From a virus: DNA of 50,494 nt. Positions 22,457 through 32,158 of this stretch are shown piece by piece. Position 1 is the first letter of the stretch. Each line of letters opens with the position of its first letter. Under the pieces are notes generated by a model, which had not been told where the DNA came from, did no database searches, and saw only the letters and a program-made list of their open reading frames with translations. A program made the position numbers and the translations under genes. Where the stretch lies: IMG/VR virus record IMGVR_UViG_3300036780_000043, positions 1 to 50,494 of that record; one strand, written 5' to 3'.

Positions 22457-23616
22457 AGTCCAGGTATCACTCCTCTACAAGTCATCGTCTGCGTTCCTGT
22501 TCCACTTGATCCGCTACTACCTCCTGCTTGAGTTGTGTTCTCTCCCGCAGGCGAGATTGCAAACTGTAGCTTGTCTATAGTATATAGCGCGTTGAGTGAT
22601 AGGGCACCTCTGCTCAATCGGACAACGTCCTCTTCATCCTGGGCAGGGTTTGGAGGTCCGATAGCTGTTACTTGATCTGAACGGCCTAAGTAGTAGACCA
22701 GTTTGGCGTTGGCCAAAGCTTGTGCCTGAGCGGTTGAGGTGACGATGGAGCTTTTGTAGAAAATGGGGCGGTCACGGAACGGGCCATTGACATACGTCGG
22801 CGATGCAGGGTTCGTGTCCATAGCTTCAGCCTGGTAGGTATCAGTCGTACTGGATGTCTCAGCTGTCACGATCACATGATTGTATACAGTGCCATCAGCA
22901 ACAACATTCTTCTGCAACTCGTCAAGCATGAATCCATAGCCCATATCGGAATCACTGTAGATCCACGACTGTGCTACATTGACGGGGTCAGGCGTCGGGC
23001 GCATCACACACGTTCCACCACGATCGAAGAATAGATCCATACCGATGGCGGTGGCCATCTGTAATGCTGCAGCCCATGGATCCTGGTTAATGTCAAGAGT
23101 GATTAAAGGTGTCACATACGAAGTAGGGGCGAAGTTGAACTTCAGGCTTGAATCACGTGAGGCCAAGAGAGCTTGGATCGCAGCTGCGTAGTTCGTCCCG
23201 GCAGCAATCGTTTGAACAGCTGTCAAGGCTTCTTGTGAGATGATCCCTGACCTATCATAGCCCTTAACAGTGAACTCGAACTGGGTACCTTGATCGTCTG
23301 CGTCATCTTCCTGGATGTAGAAGATGCCCATCTGCACTGGATTGTTAACCGGTCCAAAGAATACTGTCAGCGACTGACCATAAGGCGCAATCACGTCTGT
23401 CGCAATAGCAGGCACAAGCGCCCTAGTAGGATCACTAATGGTCAGAGTACACGTTCTACGAGTAGCAGCGGTGTAGTCAATAGTGATCGTACCGTCAGTG
23501 ATCTCCAACATCTGTCCAGGTGTACCATGAGCATCGTTAACCTGAGCCGTAATCTGCTGAACAGCTCCCCTCTGAACGGCTGCGAGGTAGTCAGGAGTTA
23601 GATACTGCGTCTGCAC
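22453..23616 (-). CDS. Minor tail protein, hub-like (DUF5047 type)
   Basis: A 387-residue protein. MLEITDGTITIDYTAATRRT and CTLTISDPTRALVPAIATDV fit the beta-domain start of hub-like proteins of siphovirus tail tips; DPWAAALQMATAIGMDLFFD and YNHVIVTAETSS continue the pattern. It is located where the tail-tip hub is expected. Overlapping starts and stops with both neighbours suggest coordinated translation. Confidence 0.65.
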   Translation of the reverse strand: MQTQYLTPDYLAAVQRGAVQQITAQVNDAHGTPGQMLEITDGTITIDYTAATRRTCTLTISDPTRALVPAIATDVIAPYGQSLTVFFGPVNNPVQMGIFYIQEDDADDQGTQFEFTVKGYDRSGIISQEALTAVQTIAAGTNYAAAIQALLASRDSSLKFNFAPTSYVTPLITLDINQDPWAAALQMATAIGMDLFFDRGGTCVMRPTPDPVNVAQSWIYSDSDMGYGFMLDELQKNVVADGTVYNHVIVTAETSSTTDTYQAEAMDTNPASPTYVNGPFRDRPIFYKSSIVTSTAQAQALANAKLVYYLGRSDQVTAIGPPNPAQDEEDVVRLSRGALSLNALYTIDKLQFAISPAGENTTQAGGSSGSSGTGTQTMTCRGVIPGL

Positions 23617-24041
23617 TACGGACGGGCCTGCTCTATTGCTTGGAAGCTTACTTGACGATAAAGGCTGGCAGCATTGACTAGAGTGTTAGTCAAGTCAGAG
23701 CCAATACGAATGTACCAGTGCTCATTTATCGACGACTGCAACAAAAGCGTCTTCTGCATATTACGCAGTGCAAGGAACTTCTGGTACTCAGCATCATCAA
23801 GAAAGTCAATCTCAACTGTAAAGACTGCCCCCTTGATTGTGTCAGCGATGACTGTCATGTAGGGAGCACCCAGAACCATATGCTGTGCCTGGGTCTCACT
23901 TGTGACGACTGGCAAGGTGTCCATAATGACCTCAACACTAATAGCAGTGGTAGGGTCAAGAGGATCTTCAATCCACCAAGCTGTATTCAACATCGTACAA
24001 GTTACAGTAGCACTAGGCAACGATACAAGAAGAGAGGTCAT
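23616..24041 (-). CDS. Minor tail protein
   Basis: A 141-residue, beta-rich protein (SATVTCTMLNTAWWIEDPLD, AVFTVEIDFLDDAEYQKFLA, WYIRIGSDLTNTLVN) that resembles distal-tail-type proteins. Placed between the Gly-rich protein gene with its zinc ribbon and the hub gene. Function assigned by context only. Confidence 0.5.
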   Translation of the reverse strand: MTSLLVSLPSATVTCTMLNTAWWIEDPLDPTTAISVEVIMDTLPVVTSETQAQHMVLGAPYMTVIADTIKGAVFTVEIDFLDDAEYQKFLALRNMQKTLLLQSSINEHWYIRIGSDLTNTLVNAASLYRQVSFQAIEQARP

Positions 24042-24400
24042 GAAGGGCTCAGAAGAGCTTTGAAGGCTTCAGCCTCAGGTGTATCAGGTAACGCCATAGA
24101 CGCAATCTGCTCAACGTGGCCCTCTTGTAGTAATGGTACCTGATCGGGAAGAGTATTCACACCTCTCTGAGCTGCCGCCTGTCGATCGCCTCCTACAGCA
24201 ATCTCGATTGACACGCGATCTTGATCGAAGCCAAAGTCCCTGTGGGTTGGTCTCCACAGGGCACGAGCTTGATCAGTCAGCTCACTAGGAAACCATCCCT
24301 GTAGGCACTTGTTGCAGATCCAAGGAGCTACGTCAGGAGCAAAGCTGTGAGTAGTAGGCGCTAACTCTGCGCCGCAGTTGGGACAAGAAGGGTTGGTCAT
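24038..24400 (-). CDS. Zinc-ribbon protein in the tail operon
   Basis: A 120-residue protein with CPNCGAEL near the N-terminus (6-9) and CNKCLQGW (about 29-32), a classic four-cysteine zinc ribbon, then an Ala/Gln-rich helical tail. Both ends overlap structural genes. A zinc ribbon in the middle of tail genes is unusual; it may be a tail-tip component or a chaperone. It also contains the inverted pair of CCCTGTGG/CCACAGGG at 24238-24261. Confidence 0.5.
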   Translation of the reverse strand: MTNPSCPNCGAELAPTTHSFAPDVAPWICNKCLQGWFPSELTDQARALWRPTHRDFGFDQDRVSIEIAVGGDRQAAAQRGVNTLPDQVPLLQEGHVEQIASMALPDTPEAEAFKALLSPS

Positions 24401-26658
24401 GCTGTCGCCTCAATGAATGCTCGGTACGAACGAACCTTATTAGGGACAGCTTCGTAGTCACGAATGGAACATGTCTGAGTAGAAGGGTCAACAGGAACAC
24501 CATTTCCATTTCTAACGTAGTCCCAGTTAACTCCTGCATCATCACTGAACTCGAGAACAGCTTCCTGAAGCCCTACAAGGCCTCCGCGGGACCATACAGG
24601 AGTAGCTCCTCCAGGAATCAAACCTATATGGTCAAGGTACCAAGTCTCACCTACAGCGGGTGAGTGGATTGTAAAATGTAAGGATACAAATCTTGCTGCG
24701 GCAAATAGAACGCCTCCCCCAGCAGACGTGGTCTCCCATGCCCCAGGGACCCCAGGATCACTGTTAGTATCAGCAAACAAGCTTGTACCTGCGGCATCAT
24801 ACTGCTCAAAAGTAAAGTCCCAGTTGTTTGTGCTACCAGCATAGATACTTATCAGTCTAACAAAAGCAAACACCGTTGAAGGACCAGTAGCGGGGATGCC
24901 TGCTACTCCTACAGGTAGAGTAAGGATAGCATCGCCGATTCCAGTACAAATAGCCTTTAATGAATGTGTACCTGGAGCAACTGCTTGGTCAGTAGAAGAG
25001 GAAAGTGCCGCATTCGTAGCTGACCATTGCCCTACAGTACCACCTTCAAACCCGGCACTATCGTAGTCCAAAATGTTATCTCTGGCTTGAACTGAAATCA
25101 GATTGTAGGGTGCACCAGTAGTTCCATCCGTCTGCGACACAGCTGTGATAGACGGGGCATGGGGAGCGTCGTAGTTCTCAAAGAAACTTGAAGTGGCCCA
25201 CTCACCTGTAATAGGGCCTGTCTCGGTAACCTGTACGTAAGCAACATACGACTCGTTAGTAGCTAGAGGGATACCAACCTGAATAGCTGCTCCAGAGCCT
25301 GTTACCGACCCGCTATCCCAAGTACTGGGTGATACGCCAGGAATGAAACCTGGAATAGCTGCTTGGGCGGCCGTGTACACTATTGCTTGGAATGAGATGG
25401 CAGTATCACCCGTATCAATAGTCACAGTCCAAGCAATAGTTGGCTGAGGATCAACTATAGTACCTGCAGGCTGTAGGATTACTACTCGAGGACCATCAGT
25501 TGCCGTTACAAGGAAGTCAGCGGCGAAAGGACCTTGTAGGCTATTCGAAGCTTCCTCTGTTGCGGCCGACCAGGTATATACATCGCCCGATACAAAGATA
25601 CCTGACGGAATCAGAACAGCCCCACCTGTATCTGCATTCCAAGCTATGGTACCCTGAAAGGCTGCACCGTTCCAGTAGTTGTAGCTAGAGGCACCTTGCA
25701 GCTTCATTCGGTATGCGAAACCAGAGTACGCGCCACTGTCTCCTGAAGGGTTCCCGTTCGCTAACCATTCAAACGAAGTAGCAGTCAGTCCAAGGTTAGT
25801 GAACGCATTATTAGCAGGCGATGCTAACGTAGGAGCAAGTGGTGCGTCCGCTGTATGATATGTAACGAATCCTTCCCCAGTAGTAACTCCCCAGAAAGCA
25901 TCCGTTAAGATAGGATCAGTAACAGTAGAACTTACCCAGTTGTTGCCTCCACCCCCTCCACCCCCTGATCCAGGGTTACCAGAACCTCCTCCGCCCCCAC
26001 CAGCAAGTTGACCTCCTCCGCCTCCACCCCCACCGCCTCCAGGGAAGATGCCTACGAAGCCGTTCTCTGCGCCTGAGTTACCTCCAGCACCTGCAGTACT
26101 TCCAGAACCGTTAGTTCCGGCGAATGCACCTCCGAAGCCTCCTCCAGCACCTCCAGCAGCAGTACCTCCACCATTAGCACCCCCTATACCAGCACCACCA
26201 GGTTGCATATCGTTACCAGGACCACCATTAGTAATACCAGTAGCATTGCCTGCCTGGCCTCCTGTACCGCCTACGATGAAAGATGTTTGCCACTCGCCTC
26301 CGCCGCCGCCGCCGCCGCCAGCTTCAGCCAAAGGTGCTCCTGCATAAGCAGTGGAACTGATACTAGTAGAACCACCTCCATGACCTCCAGCAAACCCTGG
26401 ACCTGTACCAGTTCCACTTGGGGCTCCAGGACTGAAGCCAGACCCAGAAGCATCGCCACAATCAATAGAGATAACGTCACTCGGCGACGCTGGGAACGAT
26501 CCCTGGATTCGACCTCCATTACCTCCGTAGATAGTTCCACTAGCATCGTATGCACCTGCCGAGCCTCGAATCTCAAAGACAACAGAACCATTAATTAGGG
26601 TAGCAGGCATTGTTACTGAACCCGAACCACCTGCCTGACTAAATATCTGCTGCGTCAT
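24397..26658 (-). CDS. Glycine-rich minor tail protein with Ig/FN3-like domains
   Basis: A 753-residue protein. Residues about 10-260 are extremely glycine-rich (runs of five to nine Gly), like glycine-rich receptor-binding tips. From about 270 on, repeats beginning PLAPTLASPANNAFTNL and GPRVVILQPAGTIVDPQPTI look like FN3/Ig-like domains, with a beta-sandwich near the C-terminus (about 540-680). It probably reaches host surface sugars. It lies directly downstream of the tape measure. On the opposite strand the Gly codons give a Pro-rich open frame that is not a gene. Confidence 0.7.
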   Translation of the reverse strand: MTQQIFSQAGGSGSVTMPATLINGSVVFEIRGSAGAYDASGTIYGGNGGRIQGSFPASPSDVISIDCGDASGSGFSPGAPSGTGTGPGFAGGHGGGSTSISSTAYAGAPLAEAGGGGGGGGEWQTSFIVGGTGGQAGNATGITNGGPGNDMQPGGAGIGGANGGGTAAGGAGGGFGGAFAGTNGSGSTAGAGGNSGAENGFVGIFPGGGGGGGGGGQLAGGGGGGSGNPGSGGGGGGGNNWVSSTVTDPILTDAFWGVTTGEGFVTYHTADAPLAPTLASPANNAFTNLGLTATSFEWLANGNPSGDSGAYSGFAYRMKLQGASSYNYWNGAAFQGTIAWNADTGGAVLIPSGIFVSGDVYTWSAATEEASNSLQGPFAADFLVTATDGPRVVILQPAGTIVDPQPTIAWTVTIDTGDTAISFQAIVYTAAQAAIPGFIPGVSPSTWDSGSVTGSGAAIQVGIPLATNESYVAYVQVTETGPITGEWATSSFFENYDAPHAPSITAVSQTDGTTGAPYNLISVQARDNILDYDSAGFEGGTVGQWSATNAALSSSTDQAVAPGTHSLKAICTGIGDAILTLPVGVAGIPATGPSTVFAFVRLISIYAGSTNNWDFTFEQYDAAGTSLFADTNSDPGVPGAWETTSAGGGVLFAAARFVSLHFTIHSPAVGETWYLDHIGLIPGGATPVWSRGGLVGLQEAVLEFSDDAGVNWDYVRNGNGVPVDPSTQTCSIRDYEAVPNKVRSYRAFIEATA

Positions 26659-29600
26659 GGTGCCTTCGTTCCGTTGATCTTGGCTGTGAGTACGTTCGCG
26701 AAGTTCGTCAGCGACTTGTCCATTACATCTCCAAGCGACCCAATAGCTGTTGAGTCCATAGAACCGTTTACAGGTGCTGTAACTTGAACTGCACCCTTAG
26801 GCACGTTGACTTGTACAACAGTTCCTCCAGCAGCTCCCGATGCAAGCAAGCGTCGCATGCTATTCGATCCAGTAGTACTCATGCCAGTAGTACTGACCAT
26901 GGCACCAATAGTTCTGTTGACCTCGTTCTGGTACTCTTTGACACCAAGGATTAGCCCCTGCGGAATAGTGTTACCAATCTTCCGGAACAACTGTGATGGC
27001 GACGCTGACTGGAGAGCGCCAGATGCTATCTTGCCGATGCCATTAAAGAGGCCACTAAAGAAGTTAGTGAACCCATGCCAGATAGCTTTGATACCATCCC
27101 ATAGCCCATTAACGACATCCTCACCGATCTGCTTGAACAGTTCGTAGGTTCCCTTAAAGAAGTCCCCCAGCAGGTGGGCTCCCTTACTGAAGAAGTCAGA
27201 GATCAGATGCCACAGGGCGATGATGCCATCATGAAGGCCGTTCACAAGATCCTTACCAACTGAGTACAAGGCATTGTACACATTGGTTGCCAACTGTTTA
27301 AAGAAGTTCAGGAGCGCGCCAAAGATGTTGGTTACGGTGCTACTGATATCGTTCAAGACATTACTTACGGTCGTCTTAATATCATCCCAAGCCTTACCCC
27401 ACTTACCTGTAATCAAGTCCATGGCGACACTAAAGATACCCTTAATAGCGTCGAAGCCTGTCTTGATGTAGCCTGTAAAGGTATCCCAAGCCACTTTAAC
27501 AACCAGTGCGATCGCGTCCCAGGCTGTCTTAAAGATGCCCTTGACAAGGTCCCAACCAACTTTGACTACGGTCTCAAGAGCGGCGATACCTACACTAATG
27601 TAGTCAGCTATGATATCCCAAGCGAACTTGACTATGTTATAGATCTGATTCCAGGCGAATGTAAATACCGAGCCTAGGATCTTCAGACCTGTAGTGAGTG
27701 TCGTTGCAATGATATTGTATTCAGTCAGGATAGTTGTCTTGATCATATTCCAGATCAATGATACTGTCGCATGAATCGAGTTCCAGAAGCTCTTCCACCA
27801 GTTACTCATGGCAGTCCAAGTGTTCCTAAACCAGGTAATCAAGCTACTTACAACGGTGTAGACGGCAGTGAAAGAGGCAATATATGTATCCATAATCGTT
27901 GCCCCAATAGTTTGGATAATCGCCCAGGCATCTTGAGCCCACTGAATCAAGTCCTTCTGATACTTGATGGCGAGTGCAACAGCTGCCACGACTGTCAACC
28001 ATGGGAACACTAAGGCACCGATAACTACTGCAAGAACCTTGAACAAAGTCTCGTGGCTCTTAATGTAGTCGAAGACGACTGCAGCGCCTTCCTTAATAGC
28101 CTTCCAAGCATCTCGACCCCACTGTATCAAGTCCTTATGGTACTTGATGACCAGAAGTACGGCGCCAGCAAGAAGAAGCAGTGGTACCATGACTTCTGGG
28201 AAGGCTGCAGTTAGCAGAGCAAGACCTGCGACAACGTCTTCGATGTGACTCTTAATCCAAGTCCAAGCATCCTTCGCCCAGATCAAGAGATCCTTGTGGT
28301 ACTTGATGATCAGGAAGAGAGCAACTGGAATCAGGATCAAGGCTGCCATGAGGCCTGCGAACACACCAATAGCAGCTCCAAGTGCAAGACCCATAGTCAT
28401 CAAAGCTCCAATGAACGACAGGATCGCGCCACCCACAACAAGAAGGATGCCAAGCAAGGCAGCAAAGGCTGACAAGATCAGAAGCACATACATAATGATC
28501 CGGCGTGTACTTGGGCTCAACATCTCGAACCAGAGGACGAGTCTGCCGACAGCCTTAGCAACTGTGTTCACCACAGGGAGAAAGGCATTCCCGAACTCTG
28601 TCTTCAGAATGGCGACGTTGTTCTTCAGTAGCTGAATCTGAGCTGTCGGCTGCTTGAACATGATATCGTAGGCTTTTTGCATCTGTCCCTTAGAGTTGAC
28701 CATGTCGCCTACCATACTGTTCAACTGCTTGTAGTTCGGGATAGCAACGTCAAAGAACCTACGAGCCTGAATCGTACCAAGACCAAAGGTGTTCTGGTAT
28801 GCCTGGGCGACCGAACCAGCAGACTTGACTTGTGCCTGCCAAGCAGGACTCTGGGCGATCTCGGTGACGATCTCATTCATCTGCTTCATCTTACCTGCAG
28901 AGTTCAGAGAGCTGACACCTATAGCCTGCAGACCAGCTTGGAAGGCAGGCTTGTTGACAGACTCCAGAGCTCTAGCCAGAGAGGTTGCGGCTGAAGCTGT
29001 AGTGAGACCATTCCTAGTTGCGAAGGCCCAGGAACCTGACATCGTATCAAGTGTCTGGCCAGCAGCGACTGCTGCAGGGACAACACTGCCTAGGTGGTTC
29101 ATGAAGTCAGAGTAGCTACCGACTCCAATCTTGACCATCTCGAACTGGTCATCAAGCAACTTGTTGACATCTTTAACGGGAACCTTGAAAGCGTTCATCT
29201 CCTGCATCGTGCCCTTTGACACAGTCTGGAGATCGGTCATACCAGCAACGCCAGCCTTGGCGAACTGAGTCAACAGAACTTTGGCTTGAGGCAAGTTGAC
29301 ACTCAGGGACGAGAAGATGTCATACAAGCCCTGCTGCATCTGATCGAATGGTTCAGGGATCTGCGAGGCTACCTGGCGACCTACATCTTCCAGCTGCTGG
29401 AGCGAGATTCCCAACCCTTGAGTCTGCGTTTGTGCGTATGCAGCTTGTTGCGAGTACTGCATAGCAGCCTTGACTGACTTCGCAAAGAAGTCTAAGCCAA
29501 GTGCACCTACTGCCCCGATCATAACACCAGCACTCACCATAGAGCGGCCGATGTTACTAAGCTTTGTCCCTGTGGCTACCCCCTCATCACCCAGAGCGCT

Positions 29601-29687
29601 AACTGACTTACCAGCAGACGCTAGTCCGCTCTCAGCCAAGTTAGTCGCCCGGATGACGATGTAGAGGTCGCTGTAGCCTAGAGGCAC
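26655..29687 (-). CDS. Tape measure protein
   Basis: A 1010-residue protein beginning at GTG 29687, directly at the stop of the frameshifted chaperone (TAGTG). The N-terminal part is helical; a long hydrophobic block lies about residues 390-480. Three near-copies of IKYHKDLLIWAKDAW (also IKYHKDLIQWGRDAW, IKYQKDLIQWAQDAW) follow, then many AWD-type repeats. By the usual 1.5 angstrom per residue, the tail would be about 150 nm. It sets tail length and may help DNA cross the envelope. Confidence 0.92.
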   Translation of the reverse strand: MPLGYSDLYIVIRATNLAESGLASAGKSVSALGDEGVATGTKLSNIGRSMVSAGVMIGAVGALGLDFFAKSVKAAMQYSQQAAYAQTQTQGLGISLQQLEDVGRQVASQIPEPFDQMQQGLYDIFSSLSVNLPQAKVLLTQFAKAGVAGMTDLQTVSKGTMQEMNAFKVPVKDVNKLLDDQFEMVKIGVGSYSDFMNHLGSVVPAAVAAGQTLDTMSGSWAFATRNGLTTASAATSLARALESVNKPAFQAGLQAIGVSSLNSAGKMKQMNEIVTEIAQSPAWQAQVKSAGSVAQAYQNTFGLGTIQARRFFDVAIPNYKQLNSMVGDMVNSKGQMQKAYDIMFKQPTAQIQLLKNNVAILKTEFGNAFLPVVNTVAKAVGRLVLWFEMLSPSTRRIIMYVLLILSAFAALLGILLVVGGAILSFIGALMTMGLALGAAIGVFAGLMAALILIPVALFLIIKYHKDLLIWAKDAWTWIKSHIEDVVAGLALLTAAFPEVMVPLLLLAGAVLLVIKYHKDLIQWGRDAWKAIKEGAAVVFDYIKSHETLFKVLAVVIGALVFPWLTVVAAVALAIKYQKDLIQWAQDAWAIIQTIGATIMDTYIASFTAVYTVVSSLITWFRNTWTAMSNWWKSFWNSIHATVSLIWNMIKTTILTEYNIIATTLTTGLKILGSVFTFAWNQIYNIVKFAWDIIADYISVGIAALETVVKVGWDLVKGIFKTAWDAIALVVKVAWDTFTGYIKTGFDAIKGIFSVAMDLITGKWGKAWDDIKTTVSNVLNDISSTVTNIFGALLNFFKQLATNVYNALYSVGKDLVNGLHDGIIALWHLISDFFSKGAHLLGDFFKGTYELFKQIGEDVVNGLWDGIKAIWHGFTNFFSGLFNGIGKIASGALQSASPSQLFRKIGNTIPQGLILGVKEYQNEVNRTIGAMVSTTGMSTTGSNSMRRLLASGAAGGTVVQVNVPKGAVQVTAPVNGSMDSTAIGSLGDVMDKSLTNFANVLTAKINGTKAP

Positions 29688-30297
29688 TAGTGCTTACCTC
29701 CCGCCTTAGCAATCATCTTGTTTGTCTCGATCTCTTCCCGAGCATTAGCCATATCAACAGCGATTAACATGGCACGCACCAGGTAGCAGTCTTGATCAAA
29801 CATTCCTCCAGACGATGGCAAGGTATTGAAGGCCTTACAAACGGAAGTGATCTGGATGACTCTGTCTGCATCAGCATAACTGGCATCCCTTGACTTCCGC
29901 TCAAAAACGATCCGGCTCTCTAACCGGATCGCTAGTTTTTTAGGTCACCCTCAAAGTCGTGCATATCGTTGATGAGCTGTCCGATCTCGTTGCCGACCTT
30001 AGGGTCGAGTACCTCCATGATGCTTGCGGTGCCAAAGTTGAGAGGCGCGCCATCCTCGCCCGTCAAGTTGTGATCAACGACACACTTGGCGAACTCGAAC
30101 AACGTCACCTTCTTGTTCTGCAACTCCATCGTACCGCCCATCTCATTGACGTCACCGGAGAAGCCCATTAGCATCGCCATGTCACGTCGGGCGAGCCAAT
30201 CTCCATACGTCATGCGCTTCAGGGTAACAAACCCATCAGGTGGTGCGGACTTCAAGTCGAACCTCTTTGGTTCGATACTGATACTTGCTTTGGGCAT
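29687..30297 (-). CDS. Tail assembly chaperone, -1 frameshift product
   Basis: The long form made by a -1 shift at AAAAAAC (29935-29941). After the shift the frame reads on as LAIRLESRIVFERKSRDASY and ends KMIAKAGGKH at 29687-29689, where the tape measure starts. Together with the short form at 29932 it gives the classic G/GT pair that coats the tape measure during tail assembly. The extension has no start codon of its own. Its length and overlap with the tape measure gene support it. Confidence 0.85.
29908..29941 (-). promoter_or_regulatory. -1 ribosomal frameshift site: slippery heptamer and hairpin
   Basis: Read on the minus strand: A AAA AAC (29941-29935), zero frame CTA AAA AAC TAG, then only 3 bases before a perfect 8-base-pair stem CGATCCGG / CCGGATCG (29931-29924 with 29915-29908) around an 8-base loop. 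This is the textbook X XXY YYZ signal; the spacer is shorter than the usual 5-9 bases. Confidence 0.85.
29932..30297 (-). CDS. Tail assembly chaperone, short form
   Basis: A 121-residue protein: MPKASISIEPKRFDLKSAPP, then TLKRMTYGDWLARRDMAMLM and KKVTLFEFAKCVVDHNLTGE, a typical siphovirus tail chaperone. It ends EGDLKN then TAG, with the slippery sequence in the last three codons. Located between the major tail protein and the tape measure, as expected. AAAGG stands some way before the ATG. Confidence 0.85.
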   Translation of the reverse strand: MPKASISIEPKRFDLKSAPPDGFVTLKRMTYGDWLARRDMAMLMGFSGDVNEMGGTMELQNKKVTLFEFAKCVVDHNLTGEDGAPLNFGTASIMEVLDPKVGNEIGQLINDMHDFEGDLKN

Positions 30298-30315
30298 CGC
30301 GGGCCCTACCTTTCC

Positions 30316-31281
30316 TTATGTGATGGACTCTTGGCAGTTAACCGTGGTGATAATAGCTGCGCTACTACCCAGGTTGTAGATGCCGTCAAAAGTCACTGAC
30401 GATCGGATCAGGGTGCCCTGACCCGACAGCGCTGCCACCATGTACTCATTCGGTAGTGGCGAAGGAAGGTTGAAGTTGACTGAGTTGTTTGCACCCTTGG
30501 TCAAGAGAACAGTCAAGCCTGACTCGATGACCGAGAGCTTGTAGAAGTTGTCGTACTCCGTCCGACTCGAGAAGTCTCGGTCGCACTTGTACTGCAGCGT
30601 GCGCTCGCCAAACACAATGAATGTTGGCTTACGTGTGCTCTGCATCCGGTGCTCGGCCACGGCGTTGTCGTTCACAGTCAGCGTGAACTTGTCCATGTCG
30701 AACACCTGCGTACCTGCAGGGATCGAGATGTCGAAGTTACCGGGACCGAAGGGGATCACTGTCGCATACGTCGGCGTAGGTGCCGACTGCGTAGCTTCAT
30801 CGATCCCGACCATCGTCGCCTTCACCATCACGATGCCATCGTCAGAGGCGTCGTACTCGATGCCGCTCACGACACAACCCGTGTACCCGAAGACGATACC
30901 GTTTCGGACGATAGTGATTGACATCGTCCGGTTCGGAAGAGCTCCATGGTAAGGCGTGGCCACATAGACGAAGTTCGTTGAACCTGTCTTGACTACGTTG
31001 TTGCGTCCAGCGTACAGGAAGTATGGCAACACGTCCTCCGAGAGCTCGAACGTGATGTCGCCCTTGATCTCAGACATACCAGGCACAATCCCGATGACGT
31101 CTGCAACGCCTCGGATCGTACGCCGTTCGATATTCGACTGGGAGTACTCCAAGGTCTCCGAAGCGATCGGGAAGAACTTCGTAGGAGCCACGTAAGTCCC
31201 TGGCGCGCTTGAGGACTCCAAGGCGATACCAAGTACCCCTGTGGCTCCAATGTCAACTGCCGGCCAACCTGTAACAGGCAT
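30316..31281 (-). CDS. Major tail protein
   Basis: A 321-residue, beta-rich protein (TLEYSQSNIERRTIRGVADV, SEIKGDITFELSEDVLPYFL, GCVVSGIEYDASDDGIV) with the order of strands expected of phage tail tube proteins. It stands directly upstream (in transcription) of the tail chaperone and downstream of the terminator-type gene. Codon use is more GC-rich than in the tail-fibre genes, in line with high expression. Confidence 0.8.
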   Translation of the reverse strand: MPVTGWPAVDIGATGVLGIALESSSAPGTYVAPTKFFPIASETLEYSQSNIERRTIRGVADVIGIVPGMSEIKGDITFELSEDVLPYFLYAGRNNVVKTGSTNFVYVATPYHGALPNRTMSITIVRNGIVFGYTGCVVSGIEYDASDDGIVMVKATMVGIDEATQSAPTPTYATVIPFGPGNFDISIPAGTQVFDMDKFTLTVNDNAVAEHRMQSTRKPTFIVFGERTLQYKCDRDFSSRTEYDNFYKLSVIESGLTVLLTKGANNSVNFNLPSPLPNEYMVAALSGQGTLIRSSVTFDGIYNLGSSAAIITTVNCQESIT

Positions 31282-31664
31282 TAGTTTGTCTCCTTGCTAG
31301 AAGCGTCAGGGTTCGCGGCCGCGGCGGCTTCCGCAGCTTGTGCTTCGGCCAGCAGAGCGTCCGCCTTTTGCTTTGGCGTCGGATCGGTACTGGTACTGCT
31401 CGTGCTGCTCGGCGTTCCAGTAGCTGCCGGCAGCGGATCACCGACGACGACATCCACAGGGACTGCTTTGTAGGCAGTGACCTTGTCGTCAGGGATCTCG
31501 GTCTCTACACCGTTCACGAACATGCCTAGGGCAATGAAGGTTCGGTACTGTGTCTCGTTGCCCTCACTGTCAAGGAGAACGAAGGGGTGAATGACCTCCA
31601 CTTCTGCAGGCTCAGATCCCTCCTCACCCTTCGACATGTTTGGCAGATTGACTGTAACTTTCAT
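31281..31664 (-). CDS. Hypothetical protein before the major tail protein
   Basis: The ATG at 31664 (overlap with the previous stop) gives 127 residues: MKVTVNLPNMSKGEEGSEPA, a beta half, and a Ser/Thr/Asp then Ala/Glu tail. The frame open to 31730 would add residues that overlap the upstream gene. It could be a tail-completion protein, but no family was recognised. Confidence 0.55.
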   Translation of the reverse strand: MKVTVNLPNMSKGEEGSEPAEVEVIHPFVLLDSEGNETQYRTFIALGMFVNGVETEIPDDKVTAYKAVPVDVVVGDPLPAATGTPSSTSSTSTDPTPKQKADALLAEAQAAEAAAAANPDASSKETN

Positions 31665-32158
31665 ATCGTCTCCAGTCCGGGGGTGATAAGGAACGACTTG
31701 TTCATTCCTGAGTAAGTGATCTTGGCACATCTCATCAGACGGTTGCCTCGAAGTGCGTAGCCAGGGTCAAGAGCGCTGCAGATCCCATACAACAGAAGAC
31801 CACCGAGAGTCCAGTCAGCATGCATGACATCTTGGATGCTGTCCATCAAGATGTCTTTCTCTTTGGTAATGGCCTCGATGTTGTTGATCTCTTGAATGTA
31901 TACCATGATCAGAACGTCGAACATGTTCTGCATTCTTGGAGGATGACTTGCGCCATCGAACTTTCGAGTCATCGGCGCCGGCTCGACACAAAGAGTAGGG
32001 GTTCTAGCAATCGCCATCTGGTCGCCATAGTATATATCTGGCGTCCCATCGGGACGATTGGAGATTCCCAAAGCCGGGGCAGCTGCAACAAGAGTGTCGA
32101 ATACACCTTGAACAATGTCCTGCGACTTATACGTGGTGACGTTGATTGGATTACTCAT
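31661..32158 (-). CDS. Tail terminator-type connector protein
   Basis: A 165-residue protein (VVAAAPALGISNRPDGTPDI-like start reading DTLVAAAPALGISNRPDG, then MQNMFDVLIMVYIQEINN and MDSIQDVMHADWTLGG) that has the alpha/beta order of siphovirus tail terminator proteins. It follows the Mu-G-like morphogenesis protein and precedes the tail tube gene, the usual place. Confidence 0.6.
   Translation of the reverse strand: MSNPINVTTYKSQDIVQGVFDTLVAAAPALGISNRPDGTPDIYYGDQMAIARTPTLCVEPAPMTRKFDGASHPPRMQNMFDVLIMVYIQEINNIEAITKEKDILMDSIQDVMHADWTLGGLLLYGICSALDPGYALRGNRLMRCAKITYSGMNKSFLITPGLETI

Noticed and set aside
26048-26347. Proline-rich open frame on the + strand
   Set aside because: It is the complement of the glycine-rich part of the minor tail protein; Gly codons read as Pro on the other strand. 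No ribosome site.
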